Assembly (NCBI GenBank): GCA_963556195.1
Contig: OY744529.1
Location: 61,737,580 to 61,801,579 of the forward strand
DNA: 64,000 nt
From: Sepiola atlantica
Lineage: Eukaryota > Mollusca > Cephalopoda > Sepiida > Sepiolidae
Direction of reading: 5' to 3'
Each line of letters opens with the position of its first letter. Position 1 is the stretch's first letter. The notes below the pieces were generated by a model. That model was not told the origin of the DNA. It made no database searches and saw only the letters and a list, made by a program, of their open reading frames with translations. Below, piece by piece: positions 10,901-25,900 of this stretch. The position numbers were made by a program, and so were the translations under genes.

Positions 10901-13900
10901 TAAGTTTTTTATCTTTCACTTTGTTATTTATTTATTAAACTCATTTTTTATATAAAATATAGTTTATTTGGCAATGCTTATTGCGCTGTAGCAAGTTTGA
11001 GAATTGGTTAAGTAGGTTACATGAAAGTAGAATTTCCACTTTGACGAGAGTAAGTTAAAGGAAGGTGGGTTAGCGAACAGGAAATCAGGATAATGAGATG
11101 TAGCAGATAGTAAGCTAGGAAATAGATGTGTTTTGGAGGTCTTTCTCCCTCCTCCTCCTGTGAGGAATGGTTGAGGGGGAGGACTGATATATGCAATGCT
11201 CGATAACTTCCTGCATAATAATACTGTAAAGAATACACCTACAAAAAAAATTATGGAAATCTCGGAAATAATGCGTCTTAATTACAACTACTGCAGTTGC
11301 TTCTGTTGTTTTTGTTTGTTTGTTAGGCGACTCGGACTTCCGCATAGAACTCACTAAGTTCGTGCCTCAGGATTGTTTGGTCTGCATGAAGTCCTTGTTG
11401 GTCGCAGCTGTTTGTTAACCTGCAGGATTGCATGTATTTACCCCTGATACAAGAACAACAAGGCTCAGCAGTTGCACGCAAAGTTCGGGAAGGTTTGGCC
11501 CAGAACACACAAAGGAATGGCGCAGAAGCAACCTTGCTACTTTCACTCTATTGATTTGAGATTCTGTGGCTGACACTTCTTTGCTTGCCACATGCAGAGG
11601 ATGACGAATCCTGATGCTGACTCCTTCTGCATTTTCACCATAGCAATGTTAGTGGGGTATCACTGACACTATTATGTTGCAACTGCCCCTACCACAATGA
11701 GGAAGGGTTGAACTTTAGGAGGGTGCAGTTGCTGCTATGTAGAAAGAGAGAGAGGCAGACAACTGTAAACTCACGGCTACTGTAACCAACACACACTGTC
11801 GCATCAATGATACACAGACAATGATGCAGTCATTACTACTGCTACTGAGAAAGGCAGAGACATGGACGCCACAAACGGGCATTTGTTTACAGTCCAGACA
11901 TGACTGTGATGCTACACGATTTTCTGTGTATTTATTTTTAGTTTAATTTTTTTTCTTTTGTTATTACTAAATTATTTTTATTGTTGGTTGTACAGGGTGA
12001 CCCTCAACAATGCCACCCATGTAATCGCTGATAAAATTAAAAATACTTTCCGCAATCCAACCTGATTTGTCCAACAAGTTTCAGTCATGAATGTTCAGCG
12101 GTTTTTATTTTATCTCAGTTCAATTATATGCTCCAACTGTGCAGCTCTGCGTCAATCAATATTGAACGGTCAATAAGAAGTTTAGGAAAACAAAGTGGTG
12201 TCATAAAAGATGAACAGAATAAGGCAATTCCTCAAACTCCAAATGACTTGTTGGAATAGCTGCAGGGACACTTTGGTGATCATCTCAGCAGTAGGATGTG
12301 TGATCCTGAATAGGCTTCACACTCAGATTTTTATCTGTGAGGTTATCTCAAAGATAATATCTTCTATCCAAAAAAAATTAACAGACTATTCCTGACCAGA
12401 AAAGGGTCATCATAGTCCAAATCAGGTGTGTGATCCGACCGCTTGCCTGGGAGTGTGAACTCTGTGTGCGCTGTGGAGACGTCTTTGGAAGGGCTGTTAA
12501 CATCCTGGCATGGTACCCAGCTCACCGAGTGGCAAACGATAGACACATCCCTTTAATGAAAGAGTTATACCTGTTTGTATGATATTTGATCTGGATACAC
12601 AGCGGTGTCATTGGCATCATTAATTCTCTCCTGAGAATTAATCATCTTCTAGCTGAGGGACCGTTGTGCTGCAATTGAACGCTGTATAATAAGAAGGAAC
12701 GAACAACACATTTTTATATATAAAATTACAATTATTTATTTTTACCGAAGAATTAACATTTTTAAAACATAAAGTCGGCTGAGCTGGTGAGGATGCGAAT
12801 GACGCGCACAAAGTCAATCACCAAACAGTTTTTCAATCTCTATTGCTATGATAGATGAGATAGATAGAGAGAGATACATGTATACTTGAAAAGGAAGGGG
12901 AGATAAAGAGAATAAGCCAGTCATTGCGGCTCTCAGTCCACATGTGTTTTGTTATTAACACATTGTTCCGATTTTTAACCTTTTAAATGTCAATGTCAGC
13001 GAATATTGTTTTTGCCTTTAACCTTTCAGCCATCAACGGGATGTTAACTCTGCTTGAGCAAAGGCTGACTGCATTCATTATATTTAATACAACAATAACA
13101 CGTTTTCTGATTCTACGTATTTACCTCTGAGTACAAAGAATCTCTGGCGCAAGGCTTTTAACTGTGGGGAACCCTAGCTCCCACAAAAGGGTCACTATCC
13201 TTGTTACAGGTGAGTGCCAAGAGAGGAATATGTCAAAGTTATTAATAATTTTACATGTTGTATCCAGGTGTGCTCAAACAAAAACAGTCATGATTTAAAC
13301 TTAGTGGATAAGTCGGGCCTAGACTGAAGTTTTATTTGTACCATTATTAATAATATTTGCATTTCCAAAAGAATTGGGAATTTTATTGATTATTTCATGG
13401 ATGCTATTTTTTTTTCAAGATCACTTTATATACATTCTACTTTATTGACTGTTCCAGTGTCGGAAATAATAATTTAAACTTTAATTTTGCAAAAAATAAT
13501 GATCTGCATGAAAATATTTTTTTTTATCATTGGTTGTTTCTTTTCATTTTCTGTCTGCAGTTTTAGAATGTCCCAGTGTCGACTATCTCGAATCTTTAGT
13601 CAACAGTAAGCAATTAAATTCCCTGCAAAGAAGTGGAGAACAAGATTTTCCTGCTGAACTTGTTGTCCACATGACTCCAGCTGAAGTTATGGACCATCCA
13701 AAATATCAACAGTGGATTCAATGGTAAAATAGTTTGAATACATTCTCATTAACTTGAACAAACCTAATTGCTTTCAAGCCATTCTATAGTATTTAATGTG
13801 TAGTATATATATATTTATTTACTTAATGCGTGGATGTTGCATCTCCGCTTTTTTGTAATTCAGAAAAAAAAACAATTTCGCTTTTTTGTTAAATTTAAGA

Positions 13901-16900
13901 TTCCTGCTTTTTTTTTTTTTTTTTTTAGACTGATTTCTGCCGAATTGCTGAAGCTTTACGTCCTTACTGTTTCGTTATTCGGCTCAATTTTATTTATCTT
14001 ACTTCTCTCTTGCTTTATCTTTTTGTTTTCTGTTTTTTTTTCTCTCTTCTTTTCTCCATCTCGTTGCTTTGCCTCATGCTATACTTCAAACGATTCACGA
14101 TGCAGGTAGAGGAAGAAATAAGACTTTGCTTCATCAAAGAATGATTTCCTGTCCCCCCCTTCCCCACATACACAATTGGGGTCTTTCTCTTGCTAATCTG
14201 GTCTGCATGAAGTCCTTGTTGGCCATGTTCTTTTTCTTGTTTATTTTTACTGTTTTAAAATTTGACTAAAAGCAAAAAATTATTTCATACAAAAAGCGAA
14301 TTTTAATGAATTTAAAAACAAAAAATGAAGTTAAAACATATAAGTCAATACTTTCAGTATGAAAAAAAAAGTTTTGTAGATTAACAACCCAAAAAGTGAG
14401 ATTCTACTTAAAAAAAAAATGGAAATACTTGGTAAAAAAAAGAAAAAACGATTACTGTAGAATTTAGAGTTGGGGATCAGTTTCTCATGAATTTAATGTG
14501 AAATGATCTCCCATTTCCAGGTTAGTGTTTTAGGGCAGTTACAATTTGTTTTTGACTGTGGAAGATAAATTAACTGCCCTAAAAAAGTGAGAGTGACTCG
14601 GAAATTGTGGATCATTTTATGTTAAATTTCACATGTACGGTGGTGGGAGTGGGGGACATTGAGTCAAAACCAAAACCCAAAGAAACAAAATATATATATA
14701 GAGAGAGAGAGAGAGAGATAGGAGAAAAAAGAGCGATAAAAATTCGACGATTGTCCAAATTTATTTCAAATTTCAATTGTTCAATGCAAGGTGTATTCAG
14801 TAATAAACTAGTGTTTATTATTCTTTCCTTAAGCCAAGGCTTTTCAAAGATCGAGATCTTATCATCAGAGGAGAAATACAGATAGATAAGTTGGCTTTCG
14901 AAAAAACCAAAGTTCAAATATTTGAAAAATATGAAAATTATTTTTTTTTAATTTTTTTATTTTTTAAAAATTATTATTAAAAAAACGCGACAGGGTGACC
15001 CAAAAAAAACGGGCCCCAAATCTAATTAGGCTCTGTTTCTTAGTCTTTTGTCCGAATGAAATGAATTTTGGGGCATAACTAGTTTATTATATTCACAACA
15101 TCATATCAAAACACTAGGGTCTTTGGCCTTTTTTTCTCCGTTCTACAGCATGTGTTCTAGATGGACTCCTTTTAGATCCGTGCATTTCTTGAGGCACAGA
15201 ACGAAGTTGTCCATGACGTTCGTACAGACTGAATTGGGAATGGCTCTAATCTCCTCCCTGTCTTCCTTGAGTTCCGTGATGGTTCTGGGTTTCCCTGTGT
15301 ACATTCTGTCCTTAAGATAGCCCCAAAGGAAATAATGTGGGGGCTTAGGTTCGGGCTATGGGGTGGCCACTCAAAATTAGTCTTGAGCCTGATCACTTGG
15401 CCTCCAAAGTTCTCTTTCAGCCAATCTCGGGACAGGTTTGAGGTGTGAGAACTTGCTCCATGTTGCTGAAACCAGAAATTGCTCATGAGCGACGGGTAGA
15501 GGGTCTGGAGCTCACTCTTGAAGGTTTTGAGGACCTCCACATACCACTCCTTGGTGACTGTCACTGCTGCGCCAGATTCTTCGATTAAGATTGGTCCGAT
15601 GATGCCTCTGACCGAGATTGCAGCCCACACCGTGCAATTAGGAGAGTGCAGGGCTTGGTGGCTACTTCATTGGGTTTGGAGTACCCCCAGAAGACATTTG
15701 TCTTGGAGTTCGCCTTTCCGTCAAGATGGAAGTGGGCTTCATCTGAGGTCCAAAGGAGGTTAAGGAAACCTGGTGTCTCCTCGATCTTATCGAGCATCTT
15801 GACTGCCATAGCGCTCCTCTGCTTCTTGTCTGAGGCTGTAAGGGTCTGCAGCGTCTGTATTCTGTATGGGTAACCCTGATATTGCTCACCAGCACTCTCC
15901 TGCAAGTCTCACGGAGATACCGAGGGACTGACTTCGCTTACGCACAGAGCGTTTCGGACTCTCCTGGAGAGACTCTCTCATACTTTCGCCCAGCTCGGCT
16001 GTCCGCTTCTTGGGACGTGCCGAGTGGCTTGGACGGTTCTCACTGGCAGCGTTAAAGTTCTCCACGGTCCCATACTTCTCGAAGTAGTCCACCCAGTTCT
16101 GAATTCTGCTTTTGGGTGGAGCCTTTTCACATCCGAACTGATGCATGAAACTGTCCTGGGTTTTCTTAAATGAGCCTGTCTTGTAGTAAAATTTAACACA
16201 GTGTATTCTTTGTCCTAGCTCCCACTGAGTTCTTGGTGTACTCACGGTCGTTGATTCTGCCATGTCCTGTAAAATAAGGGCAATCGGTGAATAAATAAAG
16301 GAGATATCACATAAAGTGTACACGGGGCCCGTTTTTTTTTTTTTTAGTCACCCTGTATATATAAAGAAAAATTCTAGTTGATAAATTAAAATAATTCTTG
16401 AATTCTTCTGGGTGAGACTCATCCATATATACTTTTTGTACAGCTAGTTGTTAATAAACTGTTTGATTCTGTTAGGGCAAAAGTTTCGGTTTGTTATTCT
16501 ACAAAATCTTTGATTTTTACAACAAATTCATTCTAAATAGTTTTACTTAGATTTCTATTTCATAAACTCAGCAAATTTTCTTTAAAAAAAAAATGAAATC
16601 AAAAACATAGTTTTAAATTTATTTTTATTAGTAAAAAAATATAACCTGTACACAAATTGATCACATTAAACCAAACAGACACCAAACAAAATGAGTGCTA
16701 GCAATTTATACATTATTCAGCATTGTCCAGGAATCTTTTTGCTTTTATTTTTGTTTTACTCTTTTCTTTCTAAATCCCAATATTTTTTTTATTTTTTTAC
16801 TCTTAAATTTATAAATAACTAGAAGAAGATCTCTAAAGAACAGCAGAGATCATCCCTTGCTAGATTGCGAAGTTGATTTTGTACAACGCTAGATTGCGAA

Positions 16901-19900
16901 GTTGATTTTGTACAATGAAAAGTGCTCTTAGCTGTGCCTCCTCAAATGTGACAGAAGTACTCCATCTTGGGACATATCTGATTCTTATATAGGTAGAGGA
17001 TTGCATGCTGGAATGAAAACTGTAGAAATTCATTGGTACATCTTAACATGAGATATAAAATAATTATTCAAATTTTAAAATTGTCTGCTTAAAAGTGTTG
17101 TGAACTTTTTAATAATAAAAGCATTAAATTTTAATGGATCTTTTTAATCTTTATTTCTTTTTTCTTTTTCTTTTTTTTAGTTTTCCTTCTGAAACTGAAC
17201 ATCTCATCTTGAATGAGACGACCAGTGGGATTGCCAACATTGGTTTGTTCAAAATTCAAACCATGCTCAATCTTTTGAGTCCATCCATTTTTCCACTGCT
17301 GTATCATCAAAAATTGGAGTTGAAAAAGAACAGTTTGAATTCAACAGAAAATGGCGGAAAAGTCGAAGAGGAAAGAAATAATCACATGCAATTGGCCTGC
17401 ACAAATCTTAAATATCACCTACGACCACGAAAAGGATACAACAGGTCAGTTGATAAATTAATCCATTAAAAGTCGAAGGTTATTTCTAATTAGATGTTAA
17501 CTATTATTCTTGGACAAAATTCTCTTTTTTATATCATAAAATAATTTTAAAAAATAAGTGAAACCTTTTCTCTGGATTGCACCACTTTCCCTTATAATAC
17601 TGAGTATTTAGCAAGGAGGCACCAAGTAATATTTTTTCTTTTAGTTTTTTGACTGAAGATTGAACCCATTAGTGAACACTTAAACATTATGCCAAATAGG
17701 CCGGTTTTATGTCATAAAATTTGCTTAATTTTAAAACTTTTAAAAGTGCATGTATTTGTGTAACTCTTAAATTTATTTTCCATTATTCTATTTTTCTTTC
17801 ATCTATAATGAATAAGATTTTAAAATATTTTTTTACAAAAAACAAATTCTTAGTATAAGCCTTCAAACCAAACAATGATGACTGATTTGAAAAATGAAAA
17901 AAATATTCAGAAGTTTTTCAAACCGTTCCTCCCAACAAATAATCAAGGGAGAAAGACCTAGTGAATTTAATTAAAAATGAATTTTGGTTAAGTAAAGAAC
18001 TTGATGAATTAAAATTTATTGAAGACTTTTTTTTACAGAGAGAAACTGAAGGAAGTGAAACAGACAAATTATTTTTTTCTAAAAACTTAAACAAATAAGT
18101 TTAAAAACAATTTTTTAAAAATTATTTAATGTATTATTTTCCTCCCAGAAATTCTATAGACTATAAAAAAAGAAGTTATTATTAATAGGTTACCTTCCGT
18201 GTCTTCTAAAATAGCTCCATTTGATTGGGCAATACAATTCTCTTAATTTGGGCGGGATAAATGCAAAAAGTACATTATTATCCTCTTTTGAAATAGCCTT
18301 CTCTCATGTTGGACACATTTACAGTCGTACTTGTGACATTAAAACGAACCCTCTTTCGCAAATGCTGTCATACTTAAACGGACAGTATTGGATAAGTTGA
18401 TCTTTTAATTAAGCTGCAAACATACTTTGTTTGCAAGACATTTTGTGTGTTATAATTTCAATACATATATCATTAATCTTATGGCAGGAATCCTTATTCC
18501 AATTTATATCAGTGAGGTGATGGGGCCCGCGTTTTTATTGAGACACCATCTCTAGATGATTGCCCACTAAGGTTAAAGAGCACTTCACCTGCCCTTCAAG
18601 CTGAACTCCAAAACTTTAACGATGTAACACTATAGACAGAAAATATGTAATTTTGTATAAATTACTGACGAAGACTCAAAACAATGAAAAATAAGTCAGA
18701 AAATTATTAAAATTCAGTTTGGTTAGGAATTTTGGAAATGCAATTTCGTGTTAGAGTTTTAGTTACGACGTCAATCAACAAACAATGTATAATTAGAATC
18801 TGATAAATAAATGAAATTTTCAAATTAGGTCGAATAAGTTAATAGAAATTTGATAAACAAATGGTATTCTTTAAATATCAGAATCGGAATTAATGCGAAG
18901 AATGTGGATGAGGACGCAAAGAATATAGTTAAATAAAGAGACAGGAGAGTAGGCAGAACCTGTGATACAACAAAGCGAGCGAGCAGAAAACAAACTAATT
19001 TACGCTAAGTCAGCTAAACATAAACAGACACAATAACGCACATACAGGACAGCAGTGTCGCTCACGGAACTCAGCCAGATCACATATGCAGCTGGGCTTT
19101 ATATCGATAGGATAACATTCCCTCAAAAGAACGTTAAAAAGCGATTTAATCCCAGAGCTTCCAAAACTACATCTGCATGGAAGCTCAAGCTGCAAAAAGA
19201 ATTAAACCTCCATCGGAAAGAAATGAGCCAAATAAAACAGTTTCTCGCAGCTCCCACAACAGAAGGGAGACTGAAAAACACCATCAGCAGACTCAATGCA
19301 AAGTACCACACCACCAGCAGTGAGGAACTAAACAACGTTGTCAGGGAGCTAGAAGGCAAGATACCAGCACTTGCTAAAAGAATAAAAACCGAGGAAAATA
19401 AGAAGGCCCAGTCCCAGAACAAACAGTTTGAAGCAAACCCTAGAGTGTTCTATAGAACTCTAATAAGGGATACCATTACTGTATAAAAACCACCTGAAGA
19501 ACAAGACCTGGAGAACTACTGGCAACCCCTGTTTGAGTGTGAGGGAGTATACAACCAAGAAGCCCAGTGGATTGGAGACATACAGAGGATAAATGAGACC
19601 AAGCCCACAATGCCGGAGCCAGTGATTACAACAGAAGCGACAAAAAAAAAGCTAGCTCTGTTTGCTAATCACAAGAAACCTGGCATTGACAATGTCTCCA
19701 ATTTTTGGTTAAAGCAGTTGACTGCACTCCATGGCCACTACAGTAAATGCTTCAACAGACTACTGAGGGGTGAAGAGGCAACACCACCATGGCTCACTAA
19801 GGGAGACACAAGCCTCATACCCAAAACAAAAGAGACACAATACCCAAATAAATACAGACCCATATGCTGTCTCAGTACCACCTACAAGCTCTTTACTGGC

Positions 19901-22900
19901 CTGGTAGCCGATAGCATCTACGACCATCTCTCCTCTGGGAACTACCTAGAAGATCAACAAGCTGGCTGTAGGAGACGATGCTTTGGTACCAAGGACCAGT
20001 TATTGATTGACAAAACAATTTTAAAGGATTGTAGGAAGCGGCATAGAAACCTGAGCATGGCATGGATTGATTATCAGAAGGCCTATGACAGCGTGCCCCA
20101 CTCATGGCTACTACGGTGCCTTGACCTGTATAATATCAACCCAATAATTAAAAAAACAATGACAGCCCACATAAAAATGTGGCAAACCAACATCTCACTA
20201 AGCCACAGCCATGGAAAGATTACCATCCCTAACATTAATATCAGAAGGGGAATCTTCCAAGGTGATAGCCTATCCCCGTTGCTCTTCTGCATGGCAATAG
20301 ACCCACTTAGTAAGCTTCTCAACAACAGGGGAGAGGCCTACAACCTTGGTCAGGGACGCCAGAGAGATCCATCCAAGAAAATCAACCACCTTCTCTTCAT
20401 GGATGACCTTAAGCTGTATGCAAGCTCTGACACTGAATTGCAGCAGCTCCTGCAGGTTGTACACACCTTTTCCAAAGACATTGGAATGAAATTTGGCTTG
20501 GATAAATGCGCCAAGTGCTCCCTCAGGGCTGGGAAAAAGATTCAGACAGACAATCTACAGCTAGATGAGGAAAATGAGATACGAGATCTCGAAGAGCAGG
20601 AGTCCTATAAATACCTTGGCATTGAGGAAAATGACACCATCCAACATGCCAGGATGAGAGAGAAAATTGGCAGAGAGTATGTACGCCGTGTCAGAAAGAT
20701 CTGCAAAACACAGCTTACAAACAAAAATAAAATAACTGCCATTAACCAACTTGCAATGCCAGTAATTACGTACAGCTTTGGCATCATTGATTGGCCTCAA
20801 CAAACCATCAACAGGCTAGATGTAAAGACTCGAAAAATGTTAACCCTCCATAGGGTCATCTATAGAAATCAGTGTCTGCCAAGACTGTACTTGCCCAGAA
20901 GAGAGGGAGGATTGGGTCTATCAGAGATAAACCACCAGCACAGAGCCACTATTGTCGGCATTGGCCAGTACCTAAGAAGCTCCTTAAACCCCAGCCTAGA
21001 AATGGTACGTGAACACCAAGATTCAAGAGCCAGCAAAACAAATTCCATCACAAAGTTGGCCAAGCATTTTGGACAAGGCTGTCATATAGATGAGGCAGAA
21101 ACACCAAACAATCCTGCCACAGAGATAGCCCAAAAGAGCCGCAAGAGATACACCCAGACTTTTAAGAACAGGTGCATTGATGAGTGGTCAGGACAGAAAC
21201 GTGCCACATACTTCCTCGATGAACTATCCAAGGACTATATTGATAAGGAAGGGTCCTTGGACTGGCTAAGAAGGGGAGCCCTCCACTACGACCAGGAGAG
21301 GCTTATAATGGCCGCACAAGACCAGGGCCTGATGACAAATGCGTTTAAAAAGATGGCTGGTCTCAGTCAGGACAACAAGTGCAGGTTTTGCCACACTGAA
21401 GTGGAGAGTGTGAGCCACCTGATATCGAGTTGCAAAATCATGTTGGCAGATGGCTCCTATACAGCACGACATAATGGAGTGTGCAGATACCTCCACTGGA
21501 CCATCTGTAAGAAACTGAATATCAGATGTAGCAGCAGGCACTGGGAACATCTACCTGAGAGAACTGTGGGGAATGAGACATACACCATCCATTATGACCA
21601 TGAAATCCTCACAGCTACCTATCTGGAAAACGCAGCTGTCAAACCTGACATTGTAATATGGAACAAGAGAGAGAGAGAGTGGCAACTTTGGTTGAGGTCA
21701 GTGTCCCTAATGATGGGGGCCTAAATAGAGCTGAAAGGGAGAAAATAACAAAATATCAGGGTCTAATGTATGATATGAAAAGAAACTGGAACCTCAAAGA
21801 GATCTCTATCATTCCAGTTATCATAGGAGCCACTGGACTAATGAAGAAGAACTTGAAAAAGTATTTAGCAAGTATACCTGGTGAACCAAGTGCAAGAGAA
21901 ATCCAAACAACTGCACTCAAGGGAACAGCCAGAATCCTGAAAAGAGCTCTCGGTTGGAGTCTGTAAATAGCGGGTGATTGTATGGCATTTGGAAGAATGC
22001 CCCGTCCCCAGCAAATGAATGAAAATAAAAATTAAAAAAAAAGACAGCTGTGAGTTCACTAATGACTGAAAAGACAAGTAAATGCCTAATTGCTGGCAAA
22101 CATTAGTGTATAGCAGTCTCTCAAATATAGCATGAATGACTTGTCAAGTGAAAATTATTTTGTTTTTCTCAAACGGTAAATAAACAGGAAGCTTTTTTAC
22201 AATCAAAAGTAAATTGTATGTCTTGAGTATACTAATGACTAACCAGGAATTGCCAATCAATCAACAAAGCAATTAATGAATACTGCATGCAGAACAAAGG
22301 AAAATCAATAATCGATCAACAAAGCAATTAATGAATACTGCATGCAGAACAAAGGAAAATCAATAATCAATCAACAAAGCAATTAATGAATACTGCATGC
22401 AGAACAAAGGAAAATCAATAATCAATCAACAAAGCAATTAATGAATACTGCATGCAGAACAAAGGAAAATCAATAATCGATCAACAAAGCAATTAATGAA
22501 TACTGCATGCAGAACAAAGGAAAATCAATAATCAATCAACAAAGCAATTAATGAATACTGCATGCAGAACAAAGGAAAATCAATAATCAATCAACAAAGC
22601 AATTAATGAATACTGCATGCAGAACAAAGGAAAATCAATAATCAATCAACAAAGCAATTAATGAATACTGCATGCAGAACAAAGGAAAATCAATAATCGA
22701 TCAACAAACTATGGCAGTTGTACGGATGTTAAAACACTTGAATTAGCGCAGGCTACATTACAATGATACCCCACTTTTATGAGAAAAAAATCACTCTGTT
22801 TTTCTTGCCTTTTTTCAAGAAGAAAATTCTAGAAAACAAATTTATTGCTATCATCTTGCTTTGTTGGGTGATGACAGGTAAATCCCTGCATTAAAGAATG

Positions 22901-25900
22901 GGTAACAACTTCTGTCCACCTTTGAACGTATCACAATGTAAGTCCTGTTGTTATATTGCATGGGGAGTTTTTCAATTCTCACAGATTGCGTCTCATCTTC
23001 ATCAACAGAAATGTTTGTCTCTCATTGACACAAAAGCAAACAACTACATGGATAGTGAGGTCTCTCAGCAATGGTAGCAGTAGCAGAGGCATTGTTTTTT
23101 TCTTCCTTTTTCTCCTTGTGGCTGGAACAATAGAACCAATTAAAAAGAATAACAGATAACGACATTATTTCCTTTGAAATTTGGTTTACTTTTTACAGTA
23201 ATTTGCTATACATTCAGATAAACTGCATCTTACCCTTTCAATGGTGGAAGCCTTCAAACAAGCATCTGTTTACTCTAACGCTGAACATCCTATATGACAT
23301 AATCGCATTGACACACCGGTTCTCGTTAGATCACTTAATTTAAGAAGTGTTGTGCTTGGTCAGTACTAGATGAGTGACCATCTGAGAATACCAGGCGCTG
23401 TATGTAAGCGAACGGCGACACCTCCCTGCAAAAAACTAATGTTGTCATCTCCCTTGACCGGTATATACATGCAATTGGGGACTGATTGTGAATTGAATAT
23501 TTCCTAGAAACTTCCTCTTTTGGAGGAAGCCGGTTTAACCCACCCAGAGTGAGTGCCGCACGAGGTACCTCTAGATACAGAAGAGGCAGAACAGATCTCA
23601 CTTCCCTGTTATGTACTTCTTCATGACGCAACTTCCTTTACATATAAGTTTAACATCTAACTTGACTTTCAATGGAAAATTCTATTTTCTTAATTAACCT
23701 TATATTGAATCTTCAATTTTTAAAACTATTTTTACACATCCCAGTTCAATGTTGCTGCACTATAAATCTGCAATAGACATATTTAACACAACTGCACATT
23801 AGTTCGCTTCTCAAAGAACTGCCTCAAAATTCATACCAAAATTATGTCGCCCCTGAATATATGATGTCACCCCTTATCATCTAACATCCATCTACAGCAC
23901 TTTCTGCCTAATCACTAATATAGAAAGCTAATATATCCATCAGTCAATATATCCACTCTAATATTTAATATTCCTTCCTCTCTTATCAACAAAATATATC
24001 CATGAATGTGTTTGCTTTAACACTCTATTAAGCAAGGCAAAAGGTCATGACCTGAGCCTCTAAAGACTTGCATAGTGTTAAATCAAAATATTTTAGATAT
24101 TTTCTTTTATTTGAGGAACTTATATTTTTTTCTCTTTGCCAGAGACCAGTGTATCCATCTAGACAATGAGGAGTATGTCAAAGAAGCATGGATAATTCCT
24201 GGGTTTGAGGAACAGCTCCAGAATTTTCATACAAAAGTCAGTGAACATATGAAAGGACAAGGTTTGTATCTAATATATTTCTGAAATAAACAGTTTTTCA
24301 CAATTTCATTAATCATTAAATTGTTTTTTTTTTTTTTTTTCTTCTGTTAATGGAAGTTTACTGAATTAGTAAGTTCAGAAACAAACCAAAATTGATTTAA
24401 ATTGTTTCTATTTAGAATCAATTTTGAAAGCAATTTTTAATCGTTCATTCATTTTGTATGATTCAGATGATTCTATTGTTGGCATTGGTTTCCCCGATAT
24501 CTTTCTAGTTAGAATTCTTTTTAGAAAAACATTGGGTATTTACAGGAGGGACCACGTGAAGGTTGCCAACATCTTAAGTGAAAATGTTTCTGTGGAACAA
24601 ACTAGATTCAAATTTGATAGCCTGCGTCATTAGCCATCGTCACGTCCCACAATCTTTAATGTAAAAGTGTGATATTATCGTGACCCTTGAGGGTCACGCA
24701 GTGTTGTATTCATGGTGACTCGGCTCTAAATATAGTCTGATGCCACACGGTTCACATGCATTCCGACTAATTGCTCTATCAATTGTTCTATGCCCACACT
24801 GTGTCTAAGATCCACAGAACTTTGGTATTGACGCAGCTAGTCAGAAATTTGGTTAAGTGGCTGGTCAGCATTACGTCTGTTTTTGTCTGAGAAAGTGTTG
24901 TCTTAATCCATTGACTGGCCCCTTCATTGTGCTATGCTTAAAAGGCTGTGAGCACACAAGCTGGAATAAATGATTGTGTACAAAAATGATATTTTTGTCT
25001 TTAAAAATATTTACTTAACTAACACTGTGTTAACACTAAGTTAAAAGATTAGCCTGAAAGCCTCACATCTGACTGTCTATTTAATCAAATAATGCTGCAT
25101 AAATAGTATTTCACACACAAACGATGTCTGTATGCGACTTTTTTCCAACTCGATAACTAACACTTTTTTTTTTACCACACATTGAAAGAATCTTTTTATC
25201 CAAGACGGATTTTTATGATTTGCTTATTTCATTTATGTTAGATGGAACAGATTTCATCTAGAAAATAATAATAAAATTTAAGAGAAAAATAACTATTGAT
25301 CCTTTGTTATTTTTCATGAGATAAACTGGAGTTAGGAAAGCAGAGTTATTCCAGGCAGCCAACATTTTGGATCACATACAATGGACGTCTCGCACAGCGA
25401 CTACAATTACATCCGCATTATAAAGTAATTCTTCCTCGGGTGTAAATATATAATAAATAATTATATTTGTTGATCTATACAGAAGATTTTTATTCTTTGA
25501 ATTTGTTCCTTACCACTCACAAATACCATATTATTCCAGTTTACAAAACCAAACTGTTCTCAGAGTGTTTTTCTTTTTCTTGTGTTCCCCCTGGCAGACG
25601 AATCACAGGACACTAATCATTTTTCTAGTAGGGTGGGAGCAGGATAATTGTTTCTTTAATTTTACTTGTTTAAAAATACCCTCAAATGTCTCTTTTTTTT
25701 CTTCCAGATCCAGATGCTGTTAAATATCCACATATTGTATTCCTAGGAACGGGCTCTTCAGTACCGAGTAAAAGGAGAAACGTCAGTGGAATTTTGCTGC
25801 AAACTGAGTAAGTCCATAAGCAAAATGAAATCTTGATGGAAGCTATTTCGAAAACATTTGCAGAATATCAGAATTTGGAAAGATACATTTTTACCATCTT

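Larger units (their letters stand above)
18950..22043 (+). mobile_element. R4/R2-type non-LTR retrotransposon with restriction-like endonuclease
   Basis: One frame covers the N-terminal region, a reverse transcriptase, a CCHC finger and the start of a C-terminal PD-type endonuclease; the end of the endonuclease is in a second frame. A short 3' UTR ends in AAAATAAAAATTAAAAAAAAAG near 22043. The single ORF with RT followed by finger and nuclease, rather than an N-terminal APE, places it in the R2/R4 group; the RT wording is closest to R4/Dong. The 5' end and target duplication were not defined. GC content is clearly above the flanking intron. Confidence 0.85.

Noticed and set aside
13723..13740. 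A longer version of ELAC2 exon E reading through to TGGTAAAATAG
   Set aside because: Reading through gives an immediate stop. The donor at 13724 joins exon F in the right phase and continues the conserved protein.
22261..22710. CRISPR-like array
   Set aside because: The 55-bp units follow each other without unique spacers, and the setting is an animal intron. It is a minisatellite.
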